Below, piece by piece: positions 31,083-39,713 of a DNA stretch of 64,000 nucleotides. Below the pieces are notes generated by a model. It made no database searches and was not told the DNA's origin. It saw nothing but the letters and a program-made list of their open reading frames with translations. Source of the stretch: Pseudoalteromonas sp. G4 (GTDB lineage: Bacteria; Pseudomonadota; Gammaproteobacteria; Enterobacterales; Alteromonadaceae); NCBI RefSeq assembly GCF_028875915.1, contig NZ_JAPEHW010000007.1, forward strand, positions 1-64,000. The letters are read 5' to 3'. The translations under genes and the position numbers were made by a program. Position 1 is the first letter of the stretch, and every line of letters starts with the position of its first letter.

Positions 31083-32185
31083 TGGCTGTTGTCACGTTTG
31101 AAACAAAAAACACCGATAACGGCTTTGTTATCGGTATCGCAACCTTAAACGTTGAAAAGGCACTTAATGCGCTTAATCTTGAAATGATTGAGCTGCTTTA
31201 TAACCAGTTACTTGATTGGCAAAGTGATGAAAAGGTTAGCATGGTGCTGTTACAAGGTGCGGGCGATAAAGCGTTTTGCGCCGGTGGTGATGTAGTTAGC
31301 TTGTACAATGCAATGCATACCGGCGAGCCAAGCAATTACATCGAGACGTTTTTCACTAAAGAGTATCGTTTAGATTACCTTATTCATAATTATGCAAAAC
31401 CACTCTGTGTGTGGGGTAACGGCATTATTATGGGTGGCGGCCTTGGTTTAATGGCTGGTGCATCACACCGTGTGTTAACTGAATCCTCGCGTATCGCTAT
31501 GCCTGAAATTACCATTGGTTTATACCCAGACGTCGGTGGCAGCTATTTTCTAAATAAAATGCCAACGCAAGTAGGCTTATTTTTAGGATTAACCGGTGCA
31601 TCGGTGAATGCCCTTGATGCACTTTATATTGGTTTAGGCGATACCGTAATTGAACATCAGTTCAAAAGTGAGTTAATAGATTCACTTATAAGTACAAAAT
31701 GGTCAACCAATGCGGATGAAAACCATCAGGCATTAAGTCATTTATTAACAGCGTTTAATGCGAAAAGTGATATTGACCTGCGAGCCAATGTTGAATCGCA
31801 CAACGCAGTATTTGCTGCAATGGCAGAAGTTGACGCACTTGCCGATAAAGTAGATGCCATTTTATCGTTTGAAACAGACGATAAATGGCTCACGCGCGCG
31901 CAAAAAGGTCTTTCACATGGTAGCCCACTGAGTGCACATCTAGTATATCAACAGCTTAAGCGAGCAAATGGCATATCACTAAAAAGCTGCTTTCAAATGG
32001 AGCTTGGCATGAGTGTACGCTGTGGTCAGCTTGGTGAATTTAAAGAAGGTGTGCGTGCATTACTCATTGATAAAGACAATGCGCCTAAATGGCAATTTGA
32101 CGCCATCAGCAATGTAGATAGCGATGTGATTGAATCATTCTTTAATGTTGAATGGCCAAACGGGCATCCACTAACGGATTTATAG
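31082..32185 (+). CDS. 3-hydroxyisobutyryl-CoA hydrolase
   Basis: This crotonase-fold thioesterase (367 aa) is longer than hydratases because of the extra C-terminal part seen in HIBCH. Motifs are AFCAGGDVVSLYN near residue 64, GGGLGLMAGASHRV near 118 and MPEITIGLYPDVGGSYFLNKM near 140. It releases 3-hydroxyisobutyrate for MmsB. It is translationally coupled to the hydratase upstream; MmsB begins 8 bases after its stop. Confidence 0.93.
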   Translation: MAVVTFETKNTDNGFVIGIATLNVEKALNALNLEMIELLYNQLLDWQSDEKVSMVLLQGAGDKAFCAGGDVVSLYNAMHTGEPSNYIETFFTKEYRLDYLIHNYAKPLCVWGNGIIMGGGLGLMAGASHRVLTESSRIAMPEITIGLYPDVGGSYFLNKMPTQVGLFLGLTGASVNALDALYIGLGDTVIEHQFKSELIDSLISTKWSTNADENHQALSHLLTAFNAKSDIDLRANVESHNAVFAAMAEVDALADKVDAILSFETDDKWLTRAQKGLSHGSPLSAHLVYQQLKRANGISLKSCFQMELGMSVRCGQLGEFKEGVRALLIDKDNAPKWQFDAISNVDSDVIESFFNVEWPNGHPLTDL

Positions 32186-32193
32186 GAATAATC

Positions 32194-33084
32194 ATGGCAA
32201 ATATTGGATTTATTGGTTTAGGTAATATGGGCGGCCCAATGGCTGCAAACCTTGTTAAAGCGGGTCATGCAGTTACGGTATTTGATTTAAATGATTCAGC
32301 AGTGTCTGAACTGGTTGAAAAAGGTGCTAATAGCGCCACAACAGCCTTAGCTTGTGCTGAAGAAAAAGACTTTGTCATTACCATGCTACCTGCAGGCAAA
32401 CACGTTAAGTCAATTTATTTAGATGAAAACGGTGTAGGCGCAGCACTTACAAATAATACACAAGTGATTGATTGCAGCACCATTGATGCAGATACGGCTA
32501 AATTTGTTGCAAGCGAGCTTGCCAAACGCGGCGTTAGTTTTGTAGATGCACCTGTTTCTGGTGGTGTTGCTGGCGCAACGAATGGCACATTAACCTTTAT
32601 CGTTGGCGGTAGCGTTACTGAATTTGAAAATGCTAAAACCGTACTAGCTGATATGGGTAAAAACATTTTTCATGCGGGCGACCACGGTGCAGGTCAGGTA
32701 GCTAAAATCTGTAATAACATGCTACTTGCTATTTTAATGGCCGGAACCAGCGAAGCACTTCAAATGGGTATCGATAATGGTCTTGATCCTAAAGTTTTGT
32801 CAGACATTATGCTGCAAAGTTCTGGCCGTAACTGGACGTTAGAATTATATAACCCTTGCCCGAATGTGCTTGAAAATGTGCCAAGTTCAAATGACTATAA
32901 AGGTGGCTTTATGGTTGATTTAATGGCAAAAGATCTTGGCCTTGCGATGGATACTGCAAACAGCAGTCAATCAAATGTACCACTTGGCCGTTTATCGCAA
33001 AGCTTATATCAGTTAATGCAAAATCAAGAGATGGGTAATCTCGATTTCTCTTCAATCTTTAAGTTGTTTAATAAGGATTCATGA
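32194..33084 (+). CDS. mmsB: 3-hydroxyisobutyrate dehydrogenase
   Basis: MmsB (296 aa) oxidises 3-hydroxyisobutyrate to methylmalonate semialdehyde, the MmsA substrate. The NAD-binding [16 protein letters not shown], the substrate motif [16 protein letters not shown] near residue 118 and the catalytic lysine in [12 protein letters not shown] near 168 are intact. I set the start at the ATG at 32194, which gives the canonical family N-terminus and has AGGAAT ahead; the longer frame would overlap the previous gene. Confidence 0.95.
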   Translation: MANIGFIGLGNMGGPMAANLVKAGHAVTVFDLNDSAVSELVEKGANSATTALACAEEKDFVITMLPAGKHVKSIYLDENGVGAALTNNTQVIDCSTIDADTAKFVASELAKRGVSFVDAPVSGGVAGATNGTLTFIVGGSVTEFENAKTVLADMGKNIFHAGDHGAGQVAKICNNMLLAILMAGTSEALQMGIDNGLDPKVLSDIMLQSSGRNWTLELYNPCPNVLENVPSSNDYKGGFMVDLMAKDLGLAMDTANSSQSNVPLGRLSQSLYQLMQNQEMGNLDFSSIFKLFNKDS

Positions 33085-33085
33085 T

Positions 33086-33847
33086 ATGCAAGTAAATGGT
33101 AAAAACATTGTTATTACCGGAGGTGCGCAAGGTTTAGGGCTTGCGATGGCAAAACATTTTGCAGATAAAGGCGCGAGTATTGCACTTATTGATATGCAAG
33201 AAGAGATGCTTGCAAATGCGAAATCTGAATTAGGCACCACAACGGGCGTTATTCGCACTTACGTATGTAATGTAACGCAAGAGCAAGAAGTTGAAGACAC
33301 CTTTAACCAAATTAATAGCGATTTTGGTCAGATTGATGGCTTAGTAAATAACGCAGGCATTTTACGTGATGGCTTATTTTTAAAAGTCAAAGAGGGCAAA
33401 GTGGCCAAAAAAATGTCACTAGGGCAGTTCCAATCGGTCATTGACGTTAATCTAACAGGTGTATTTCTATGTGGCCGTGAAGCGGCAAACCATATGGTTA
33501 ATAATGGTAATAAAGGCGTTATTATTAATATGTCGAGTGTGGCGCGTGCTGGCAATATGGGGCAAACCAATTACGCAGCTTCAAAAGCGGGCGTTGTTGC
33601 AATGACTACCACTTGGGCGCGTGAATTAGGCCGTTATGGTATTCGTGTGGCTGCGATTGCACCAGGAGTTATTCGCACCGCAATGACAGATGCAATGAAA
33701 CCTGAAGCGAAAGAGCGTTTACTTAAAATGAAACCTGTTGGTCGTTTAGGTGAGGCTGAAGAGATCGCACATACAGCAAACTTTATTTTTGAAAATGAGT
33801 TTGTAACAGGCCGCGTAATGGAAATTGATGGTGGCATCACTTTCTAA
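33086..33847 (+). CDS. SDR-family 3-hydroxyacyl-CoA dehydrogenase
   Basis: This short-chain dehydrogenase (253 aa) has [12 protein letters not shown] at the NAD site, NNAG near residue 90, and the catalytic Ser and YAASKAG. It is FabG-like by sequence, but its place at the end of the valine/isoleucine operon, one base after mmsB, suggests it oxidises 2-methyl-3-hydroxybutyryl-CoA, the isoleucine step otherwise missing here. That substrate is an inference. Confidence 0.9.
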   Translation: MQVNGKNIVITGGAQGLGLAMAKHFADKGASIALIDMQEEMLANAKSELGTTTGVIRTYVCNVTQEQEVEDTFNQINSDFGQIDGLVNNAGILRDGLFLKVKEGKVAKKMSLGQFQSVIDVNLTGVFLCGREAANHMVNNGNKGVIINMSSVARAGNMGQTNYAASKAGVVAMTTTWARELGRYGIRVAAIAPGVIRTAMTDAMKPEAKERLLKMKPVGRLGEAEEIAHTANFIFENEFVTGRVMEIDGGITF

Positions 33848-33869
33848 CCACTAAAGCGTGTTTAAATCT

Positions 33870-33899
33870 AAAAACGAGTGGTCTTTCACTCGTTTTTTT
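33870..33899 (+). terminator. Terminator of the valine/isoleucine operon
   Basis: AAAAACGAGTG pairs with CACTCGTTTTT around GTCTTT and runs into seven T. It ends the operon begun at 26365. Confidence 0.92.
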
Positions 33900-33935
33900 C
33901 TTTATAATCAATAAAAAATCAGTGTATTTCCTTTC

Positions 33936-35774
33936 ATGTCTAAAGCCATTCGTAATTTTTATATCAATGAAGAGCAATCAATTTATTTGCTTTCACACAT
34001 TGATGCTAAAAAACATAAGCAATGGCTAAAAATTTGCGAAAAGCAGCTTGAAAAACTTGGCTACCATGATGTTAAAGTGATTGGCTCAGGCGCATTTGGT
34101 TTTGTGTTTGTTGGCACCAATACTCAAGGTAAGGATTGCGTATTTAAGTTTTCACGTATTACCCTTGCACAAAGTGTTCGGGACCGCTTAGAAGATGAAG
34201 GCTATATGCTTTCTCAAGTGAAAAACCCTATGGTGCCAGAGTTTTATGCGTTTGAGCGCATCAAAAAGCAGGGCATTTTAATGATGGCTTATGCCAAAGG
34301 CGATAACCTTGAACAAGTGAGTTTACAGCATGGCCGTGTATCAGTGCCTTTTTTGGTAAATCTGGCACTTGAACTTCGCAATATATTGCTGGCCCTTCGC
34401 AATCATAAAACCGGCTTTACAGAACAGCCTATAGTACACGGTGATATTAAACCTTCTAATATTGTGTGGGATGAAACCACAAACCAGTTTTCGTTAGTTG
34501 ATTGGGGCTCAAGTGTGTTTGCGCAAGAAGACGGTTTTGGTAATCCCGTTGCAGCCAATATGATGGATTTAATGAGCCATGATGCCAATTATTCAAATGC
34601 ACGCATGGGCGATGTTTATTTTATTGGTGATGAGCAGATGTCGGGTGCTAAATCCTCGCCGCGTTTTGATGAACAAGGTGTAGCATCTACACTTTATGCG
34701 TTAGCGTCTGCACAATCATGTCGTTTTGGTAATCAAATCTTACCCGCTAAAAGTTTAGGCTTACCGGTTGAGTTTGCCAGTATTATTGATGGCATGCTGA
34801 GTAAAGATAAAACAACGCGAGACTTATCGGGCGATTATTTTATTAAAAATATGCCCAAAATTGCCAAAAGTTATTTGCCTGATTTAACCCTTCATCAAGA
34901 TAAACCGCTTATTCCATTTTGGCACCATCCATTTGATGATACGCCGGATACTGTAGTGTACAGTTCGCGAAAACAATTTTTACGTCAAGCAGACAGTGAA
35001 AAACAGTTAGCTAAGGTTGAAGATGCACAGTTAGATAGATACTACAGAGAGTTTTTAGTGGATATGGGTGATACTGAAAAGGCCTTTTTAGCGTCTATCT
35101 CCAGATTAGCAAAATACCCAGTGGTAGGGGGCTTAAGCTATCAATGGCGTGAAGATAATCTGTATGTTGAATCTAATTTGGTACTGCACGATGAAACTTA
35201 CCGGAAAGCGTTTACGCAAGCAGTTAATAACACCATTCGTATTGCTCAGGGCATAAAGCAAAAAGGGTTATTTAAGTGTTGTTTATTCGATGCAAGGCAG
35301 ACAATTCAACTTGAGCGAGACCAAGAGGGGGCACTTATTTTTGATGAATTACCCACCTTAAAATATTCAGTCTCTGAAATGCCAGATAGCGAAATTGTCA
35401 GGCCACACAGTTATTTTGAAGATGGTAAAGATCCAGACGAGCAATTGACTCTACCTAATGAAATTCTAAAAGCGGTATTTGGATTAAACCAAATTCATCA
35501 TACAGGCTGTATTATTATTGAATCACTGCCTGAACGTATCAAAGTGCATTATTATTATCGATTGTTAGAACCCGCTAAAAAAGGACTGTTTGAAAACTTA
35601 CTTAATCGCATTATGTCGAACATTGTTCGCATTCGTGATGTGGGCGTTGCAGGCTTTATGAAGCTACCGTATAAGAACACCCGAGAGTTTTCTCTTTGTG
35701 ATCAACACCCTAGCTATTACTACCCGAAAAACCCAAAACAATTCCTTGAAAATCAAAGAGATAAACGCAATTAA
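33936..35774 (+). CDS. Eukaryotic-like protein kinase with a novel C-terminal half
   Basis: This 612-aa protein has an N-terminal kinase domain (about residues 42-300): glycine loop GSGAFGFVF (50-58), ATP lysine Lys71 in VFKFS, catalytic loop HGDIKPSN (168-175, Asp170 and Asn175) and metal-binding DWG (Asp189-Gly191) in place of DFG. It should be active by these residues. HGD rather than HRD means it would not need activation-loop phosphorylation of the RD type. The C-terminal half (320-612) is not recognised and has no membrane helix, so it is cytosolic, unlike PASTA kinases. It stands alone between terminators. The target is unknown. Confidence 0.85.
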   Translation: MSKAIRNFYINEEQSIYLLSHIDAKKHKQWLKICEKQLEKLGYHDVKVIGSGAFGFVFVGTNTQGKDCVFKFSRITLAQSVRDRLEDEGYMLSQVKNPMVPEFYAFERIKKQGILMMAYAKGDNLEQVSLQHGRVSVPFLVNLALELRNILLALRNHKTGFTEQPIVHGDIKPSNIVWDETTNQFSLVDWGSSVFAQEDGFGNPVAANMMDLMSHDANYSNARMGDVYFIGDEQMSGAKSSPRFDEQGVASTLYALASAQSCRFGNQILPAKSLGLPVEFASIIDGMLSKDKTTRDLSGDYFIKNMPKIAKSYLPDLTLHQDKPLIPFWHHPFDDTPDTVVYSSRKQFLRQADSEKQLAKVEDAQLDRYYREFLVDMGDTEKAFLASISRLAKYPVVGGLSYQWREDNLYVESNLVLHDETYRKAFTQAVNNTIRIAQGIKQKGLFKCCLFDARQTIQLERDQEGALIFDELPTLKYSVSEMPDSEIVRPHSYFEDGKDPDEQLTLPNEILKAVFGLNQIHHTGCIIIESLPERIKVHYYYRLLEPAKKGLFENLLNRIMSNIVRIRDVGVAGFMKLPYKNTREFSLCDQHPSYYYPKNPKQFLENQRDKRN

Positions 35775-36197
35775 TAAAGTTCAAAAATTGTTTTGAAAAA
35801 AACACAAATAAAAATATTTATTCGCTTAAATTCATTTCATTAAAAAATAATTTTCCTATTTATATTAATCTGCATTGTTTTCCTAAATATGCAATTAAAT
35901 CTTCATACATTTGTCATGTTTATTCTATCTAGCACGGATCGAATGTTTGATCTAACCTTATAAATATGGTCTTCTAGACATGTGGCTTTTAAGCCAATTT
36001 ACTATCTCAATATGTAATTAAGGAGCAACTTAAATCTATGTAGAGCACTTCCATTTGTTAGCACGGTTGCTAACAAGGAAATGTTAAACACCCTTAGCTG
36101 TAACGGTTTTCGTTACTAATTTTAAGTTATTGGTTTTAGGGCACAGGCCCAACTTCAACATCCAATTAGTTTAATAAAAAAGGTGAGGACATTACCT
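35775..36197 (+). promoter_or_regulatory. Long AT-rich region and structured rmf leader
   Basis: Of these 423 bases the first half is AT-rich and shows nothing clear. The second half carries three hairpins in a row: TTGTTAGC/GCTAACAA (36055-36076), GTAACG/CGTTAC (36100-36116) and GGGC/GCCC (36139-36150), then the ribosome binding site AGGTGAGG. A folded leader controlling rmf is likely; a leader RNA called the rmf motif is known in Pseudomonas, but I cannot say this is the same fold. Confidence 0.6.
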
Positions 36198-36368
36198 ATG
36201 AAGAGACAAAAAAGAGATCGTTTAGAAAGAGCACATTCTCAAGGTTATAAAGCAGGCCTAGCAGGTCGTTCCAAAGAAATGTGTCCGTATGACAATATTG
36301 ACCCAAGATCTCAATGGCTCGGTGGATGGCGAGAAGCGATGGAAGATCGCACAATGTTTAAATCATAG
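36198..36368 (+). CDS. rmf: Ribosome modulation factor
   Basis: RMF (56 aa) dimerises 70S ribosomes into inactive 100S particles in stationary phase or stress. The sequence MKRQKRDRLERA, GRSKEMCPY and QWLGGWREAMEDR is nearly identical to E. coli RMF. The start is the ATG at 36198, 9 bases after AGGTGAGG (36181-36188); upstream in-frame codons lie within that site. It is convergent with fabA, as in E. coli. Confidence 0.97.
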   Translation: MKRQKRDRLERAHSQGYKAGLAGRSKEMCPYDNIDPRSQWLGGWREAMEDRTMFKS

Positions 36369-36379
36369 TTTTAGGAGTC

Positions 36380-36405
36380 AACGCCCACATAAAGTGGGCG
36401 TTTTT
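36380..36405 (+). terminator. Terminator after rmf
   Basis: AACGCCCAC pairs with GTGGGCGTT around ATAAA, followed by five T. It ends rmf before the convergent fabA. Confidence 0.92.
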
Positions 36406-36423
36406 GTATGCGCACGTTTTAAA

Positions 36424-36939
36424 TTAAAACGCGCTTGTATCTTGGAAAAGACCAACTTTTAAATCTTTTGCTTCATAAATTACACGGCCATCAACTTCTA
36501 CCGTACCATCTGCAAGACCCATAAATAATTTGCGCTTAATAACACGTTTCATATTTAAACGATATGTTACTTTTTTAGCTGTTGGTAAGATTTGGCCAGT
36601 AAATTTAACTTCGCCTACACCTAAAGCACGACCAAGACCTGGACCACCTGACCAACCTAAGAAAAAGCCCACTAATTGCCACATAGCATCAAGGCCTAAA
36701 CAACCTGGCATTACTGGGTCACCTTTAAAGTGACAGTCAAAAAACCACAGGCTAGGGTCGATATCAAGTTCTGCAACGATTTCACCTTTACCATATTCGC
36801 CACCTTCATCGGTGATATTGATGATACGATCCATCATAAGCATATTATCTGAAGGGAGGCGGCAGTTGCCTTCACCAAACATTTCACCACGACCACATGC
36901 TTCTAATTCGGCTTTGTTATAACTGTTTTTCTGTTCCAT
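36424..36939 (-). CDS. fabA: 3-hydroxydecanoyl-ACP dehydratase/isomerase
   Basis: FabA (171 aa, the E. coli length class) dehydrates 3-hydroxydecanoyl-ACP and isomerises the product to the cis-3 form, the entry to unsaturated fatty acids. The hot-dog catalytic motif [24 protein letters not shown] near residue 68 contains the active His and Asp. It is one gene, with no fabB next to it in the window. Confidence 0.97.
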   Translation of the reverse strand: MEQKNSYNKAELEACGRGEMFGEGNCRLPSDNMLMMDRIINITDEGGEYGKGEIVAELDIDPSLWFFDCHFKGDPVMPGCLGLDAMWQLVGFFLGWSGGPGLGRALGVGEVKFTGQILPTAKKVTYRLNMKRVIKRKLFMGLADGTVEVDGRVIYEAKDLKVGLFQDTSAF

Positions 36940-37085
36940 AACTTCTTTCTTTGTAAATTTTTCCGGCTACTTTAGCTTACACTTGTACGCCAAACAACTC
37001 CGAACAGTTGAATTCCAACAATTTGCTACTAATAGCGAAGTTATCCCTTTATAATTACAGCATTGTTAAAAAGCGCAGCTTATCT

Positions 37086-37940
37086 ATGATTTTATTTGTA
37101 AAAGACTTAACTGTTATTGATTTTTCTTACCTTTGTGACAAACGAGGTCCGCTTGGCGAAAGCTGGATTGTCGACCTTGAAATGCATGGTGATCTTAATG
37201 AAGAATCTATGGTGCTTGATTTCTCGTTAGTAAAAAAACAAGTTAAGCGCATTATTGATGATGTGATTGATCATAAGTTGGCCATTGCGACAAAAGGCGA
37301 TGCGGTTATTGCCAATTCTGGTGAGCAGACAAATGTTAATTTTTCATTTGGTGATCATCAGCTTGCAGTAAGTTCGCCGCATCAAGCTTTTTGCTTAATT
37401 GATACAGACAAGATAAATGAAGCAAGTGTAAAGCAGTTTTTAGAAGACACAATTTTGCCTCAATTACCGAAAAACGTGAGTAAAATTGTGCTCAATTTAA
37501 GACCAGAGCATACCAATGGGTTTTATTATCACTATAGTCATGGTCTTAAAAAACATGATGGTAATTGTCAGCGTATCATTCACGGTCACCGCAGCACCAT
37601 TGAAATTGAAGAAAATGGTATGCGAAGTCCAAGGCTTAACAAGTTATGGTGCCAAAAATGGCAAGATATTTATCTTGTCAGTGAAGAGGATCGCATCAGC
37701 GCAGAGCAACTTAAATTTGTATCACCAATCGAAAATGGTGTTCACTCAGCGTATACCTCATCGCAAGGCTATTTTGAGCTGAGCATCAGCGAAGCTGTAG
37801 TTGATATTTTACCCGTTGATTCAACCGTAGAGTGCATTGCACAACATATTGCGCATACCTTAAAGACGGATAATCCAGAGTCTAGCTTCCGTGTTGCTGC
37901 GTACGAAGGCGTGGGGAAGGGAGCTATTGCTTATGCTTAA
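37086..37940 (+). CDS. Tandem 6-carboxytetrahydropterin synthase-like (QueD/PTPS) protein
   Basis: This 284-aa protein is two fused PTPS-type T-fold units. The first (about 1-148) keeps the LDFSLVK (44-50), IDHKL (61-65) and end-strand Glu (Glu141) features but lacks zinc ligands. The second (about 149-284) has a full set: His152, Cys161, His166 and His168 (C-x4-HGH) and Glu274 in AYEGVGKG. Single QueD proteins are about 120 residues and homomeric; here the pair may form a pseudo-dimer with one active site. I chose the ATG at 37086 because it fits the fold start. The stop overlaps the next gene by 8 bases. It could be a queuosine enzyme or a relative with another pterin. Confidence 0.75.
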   Translation: MILFVKDLTVIDFSYLCDKRGPLGESWIVDLEMHGDLNEESMVLDFSLVKKQVKRIIDDVIDHKLAIATKGDAVIANSGEQTNVNFSFGDHQLAVSSPHQAFCLIDTDKINEASVKQFLEDTILPQLPKNVSKIVLNLRPEHTNGFYYHYSHGLKKHDGNCQRIIHGHRSTIEIEENGMRSPRLNKLWCQKWQDIYLVSEEDRISAEQLKFVSPIENGVHSAYTSSQGYFELSISEAVVDILPVDSTVECIAQHIAHTLKTDNPESSFRVAAYEGVGKGAIAYA

Positions 37941-38748
37941 AAAAATACTTGCGCTTAGTTTGTGTGTATTTGGTTCAGTCAGTGCCCTTGAATTAAAAGG
38001 CCATTTAACTCAAGGCGGCTTAGTCACCGGTCAGTTGAATAATGTGAAGCAAGTTAAATTAAACGATACAAGCCTTGCAATTACACCTGGTGGTCACTTT
38101 GTATTTGGTTTTGGCAGAGATGAAACCTTAACGCATACACTTTCTTGGCAAACAGCGGACGGTCAATGGCATAAACAGCCGCTGATTATTACCAAGCGTG
38201 ATTATGACATTGATAAAATCACTGGGGTGGAGAAAAAGTATGTTTCACCACCAAAATCAGTGCTAGAGCGTACTCGTAAAGAAGCTAAAGCAGTAAAAGA
38301 AGCGAGAAGTACGTTTTCACATAGAGAAGATTTTTTATCGCCAATATACCGTCCAGCATCAGGCCGCATTTCAGGCGTGTATGGTAGCCAACGCTATTTT
38401 AATGGTACCCCTAAACGTCCACACTTTGGCTTAGATATTGCCAATAAAACGGGTACCCCTATTTACGCGCCAGTTTCTGGCAAAGTTGTATTTGCCGATA
38501 ATGACTTATACTACTCAGGTGGTACATTAATTCTTGACCATGGCTTTGGTGTTACAACCACCTATATTCACCTACATAAGTTACATGTTAGAAAAGGTCA
38601 GGAAGTAAAATTAGGCGATAAAATCGCTGAAATAGGCGCAACAGGGCGAGTAACTGGCCCGCATTTAGATTGGCGCTTAAACTGGGGTCAAGTTCGCCTA
38701 GATCCCGCACTATTAATGCAAGTTCAGCTTGCGAGTAAACAAAAGTAA
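37933..38748 (+). CDS. LytM/M23-family peptidase, periplasmic
   Basis: This 271-aa secreted protein starts with a signal peptide (residues 1-18, ending VSALE). The C-terminal LytM domain (about 150-265) shows the zinc motif HFGLD, then HLHKL, and GPHLDWRL with the last histidine. All four metal/catalytic positions look present, so it should be an active peptidoglycan endopeptidase rather than an EnvC/NlpD-type activator. The start overlaps the PTPS-like gene by 8 bases, and the ATG at 37933 gives the clean signal peptide. Confidence 0.9.
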   Translation: MLKKILALSLCVFGSVSALELKGHLTQGGLVTGQLNNVKQVKLNDTSLAITPGGHFVFGFGRDETLTHTLSWQTADGQWHKQPLIITKRDYDIDKITGVEKKYVSPPKSVLERTRKEAKAVKEARSTFSHREDFLSPIYRPASGRISGVYGSQRYFNGTPKRPHFGLDIANKTGTPIYAPVSGKVVFADNDLYYSGGTLILDHGFGVTTTYIHLHKLHVRKGQEVKLGDKIAEIGATGRVTGPHLDWRLNWGQVRLDPALLMQVQLASKQK

Positions 38749-38750
38749 TC

Positions 38751-39176
38751 ATGACATATCAAGATATTATTGAACAACGTATTAAAGACTCAGTTACCTC
38801 TGTAACTAAAACGGTATTTCCAGGTCGTACAAATCATCACAACACCTTATTTGGTGGTGATGCACTTGCGTGGATGGATGAAGTAGCATTTATTGCTGCC
38901 ACACGTTTTTGTCGTAAACCTTTAGTAACCATCTCTTCTGATCGTGTTGATTTTAAGGAAGCTATTCCAGCAGGAAGCTTTGCTGAACTAGTCGCAACGG
39001 TTGTCCATGTTGGTAATACGAGTTTAAAAGTTGAGGTAATTATTTACCTTGAGACAATGCATAAAGACGATAAACACCAAGCAATTTCAGGTAGCTTCAC
39101 TTTTGTTGCCGTTGATGCAGAGCACAAACCAACACCAGTTGTTTGCGACAAAATGTTAAACGGTTTTGACAATTAA
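38751..39176 (+). CDS. Acyl-CoA thioesterase, hot-dog fold (YciA/BACH type)
   Basis: This 141-aa hot-dog protein has the motif TNHHNTLFGGDALAWMDE, in which the Asn and Asp are the catalytic residues of YciA/BACH acyl-CoA thioesterases. SSDRVDFKEAIPAG follows. It begins 2 bases after the M23 peptidase stop and is probably cotranscribed with it. The substrate chain length cannot be read from sequence. Confidence 0.9.
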   Translation: MTYQDIIEQRIKDSVTSVTKTVFPGRTNHHNTLFGGDALAWMDEVAFIAATRFCRKPLVTISSDRVDFKEAIPAGSFAELVATVVHVGNTSLKVEVIIYLETMHKDDKHQAISGSFTFVAVDAEHKPTPVVCDKMLNGFDN

Positions 39177-39258
39177 CAAGCAACTGGCTTTTTAAACCTC
39201 AGTGTATTACTGTTGTTAGTATAATTATTCTAATAACACAAATAACACTGAGGTAATT

Positions 39259-39687
39259 ATGAAAACGATTGAACAATGGTTTTCTTTATATGGTGAAAGC
39301 CACCAGAATCCCACCAATATAAAAATCCACAAAGTCGCTGTCCCGCTTATCTATTTTTCTGTAGTTGCCCTTATAACTGCTATTCCTGGATTAACCGGCT
39401 TAATTAGTCTTTCTGTTATTTCACTTGCTGCATTAATTTTTTACTTTATGCTTAGCGTCAAACTTGGTGTAGTTATGTCATTATTTACTGGGCTATGTAT
39501 TTACGTTGCATACAGCATTTCAAATTATGTGATTGAAATTGCCGTTGCAGTATTTGTTGTAGCTTGGATATTTCAATTTGTAGGGCATAAGGTTGAAGGG
39601 AAAAAACCATCATTCTTTGATGATCTAAGTTTTCTACTTATTGGTCCTGCCTGGGTTTTTAACCCGATTTTTAGTTTCGATAAGTAA
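39259..39687 (+). CDS. Mpo1-like protein (DUF962)
   Basis: This 142-aa membrane protein has four likely helices and the family motif SxHxNxxNxxIH, seen as ESHQNPTNIKIHKVAVP near the N-terminus, plus FFDDLSFLLIGPAWV at the end. Yeast Mpo1 of this family is an iron-dependent dioxygenase that alpha-oxidises 2-hydroxy fatty acids; the bacterial role is unproven. It is a single gene with a strong terminator behind. Confidence 0.85.
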   Translation: MKTIEQWFSLYGESHQNPTNIKIHKVAVPLIYFSVVALITAIPGLTGLISLSVISLAALIFYFMLSVKLGVVMSLFTGLCIYVAYSISNYVIEIAVAVFVVAWIFQFVGHKVEGKKPSFFDDLSFLLIGPAWVFNPIFSFDK

Positions 39688-39713
39688 AAAAAGGCCTAAT
39701 TAGGCCTTTTTTT
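39686..39713. terminator. Bidirectional terminator
   Basis: A 28-base perfect palindrome, seven A, GGCCT, AATT, AGGCC, seven T, serves convergent genes on both sides and overlaps the left stop codon. Confidence 0.93.

Noticed and set aside
36021..36043. Minimal ATG-TAG start-stop with AGGAG ahead, in the rmf leader
   Set aside because: The AGGAG is 12 bases from the ATG, longer than usual, and a two-codon signal is easily random; I mention it only as something to look at if the leader is studied.
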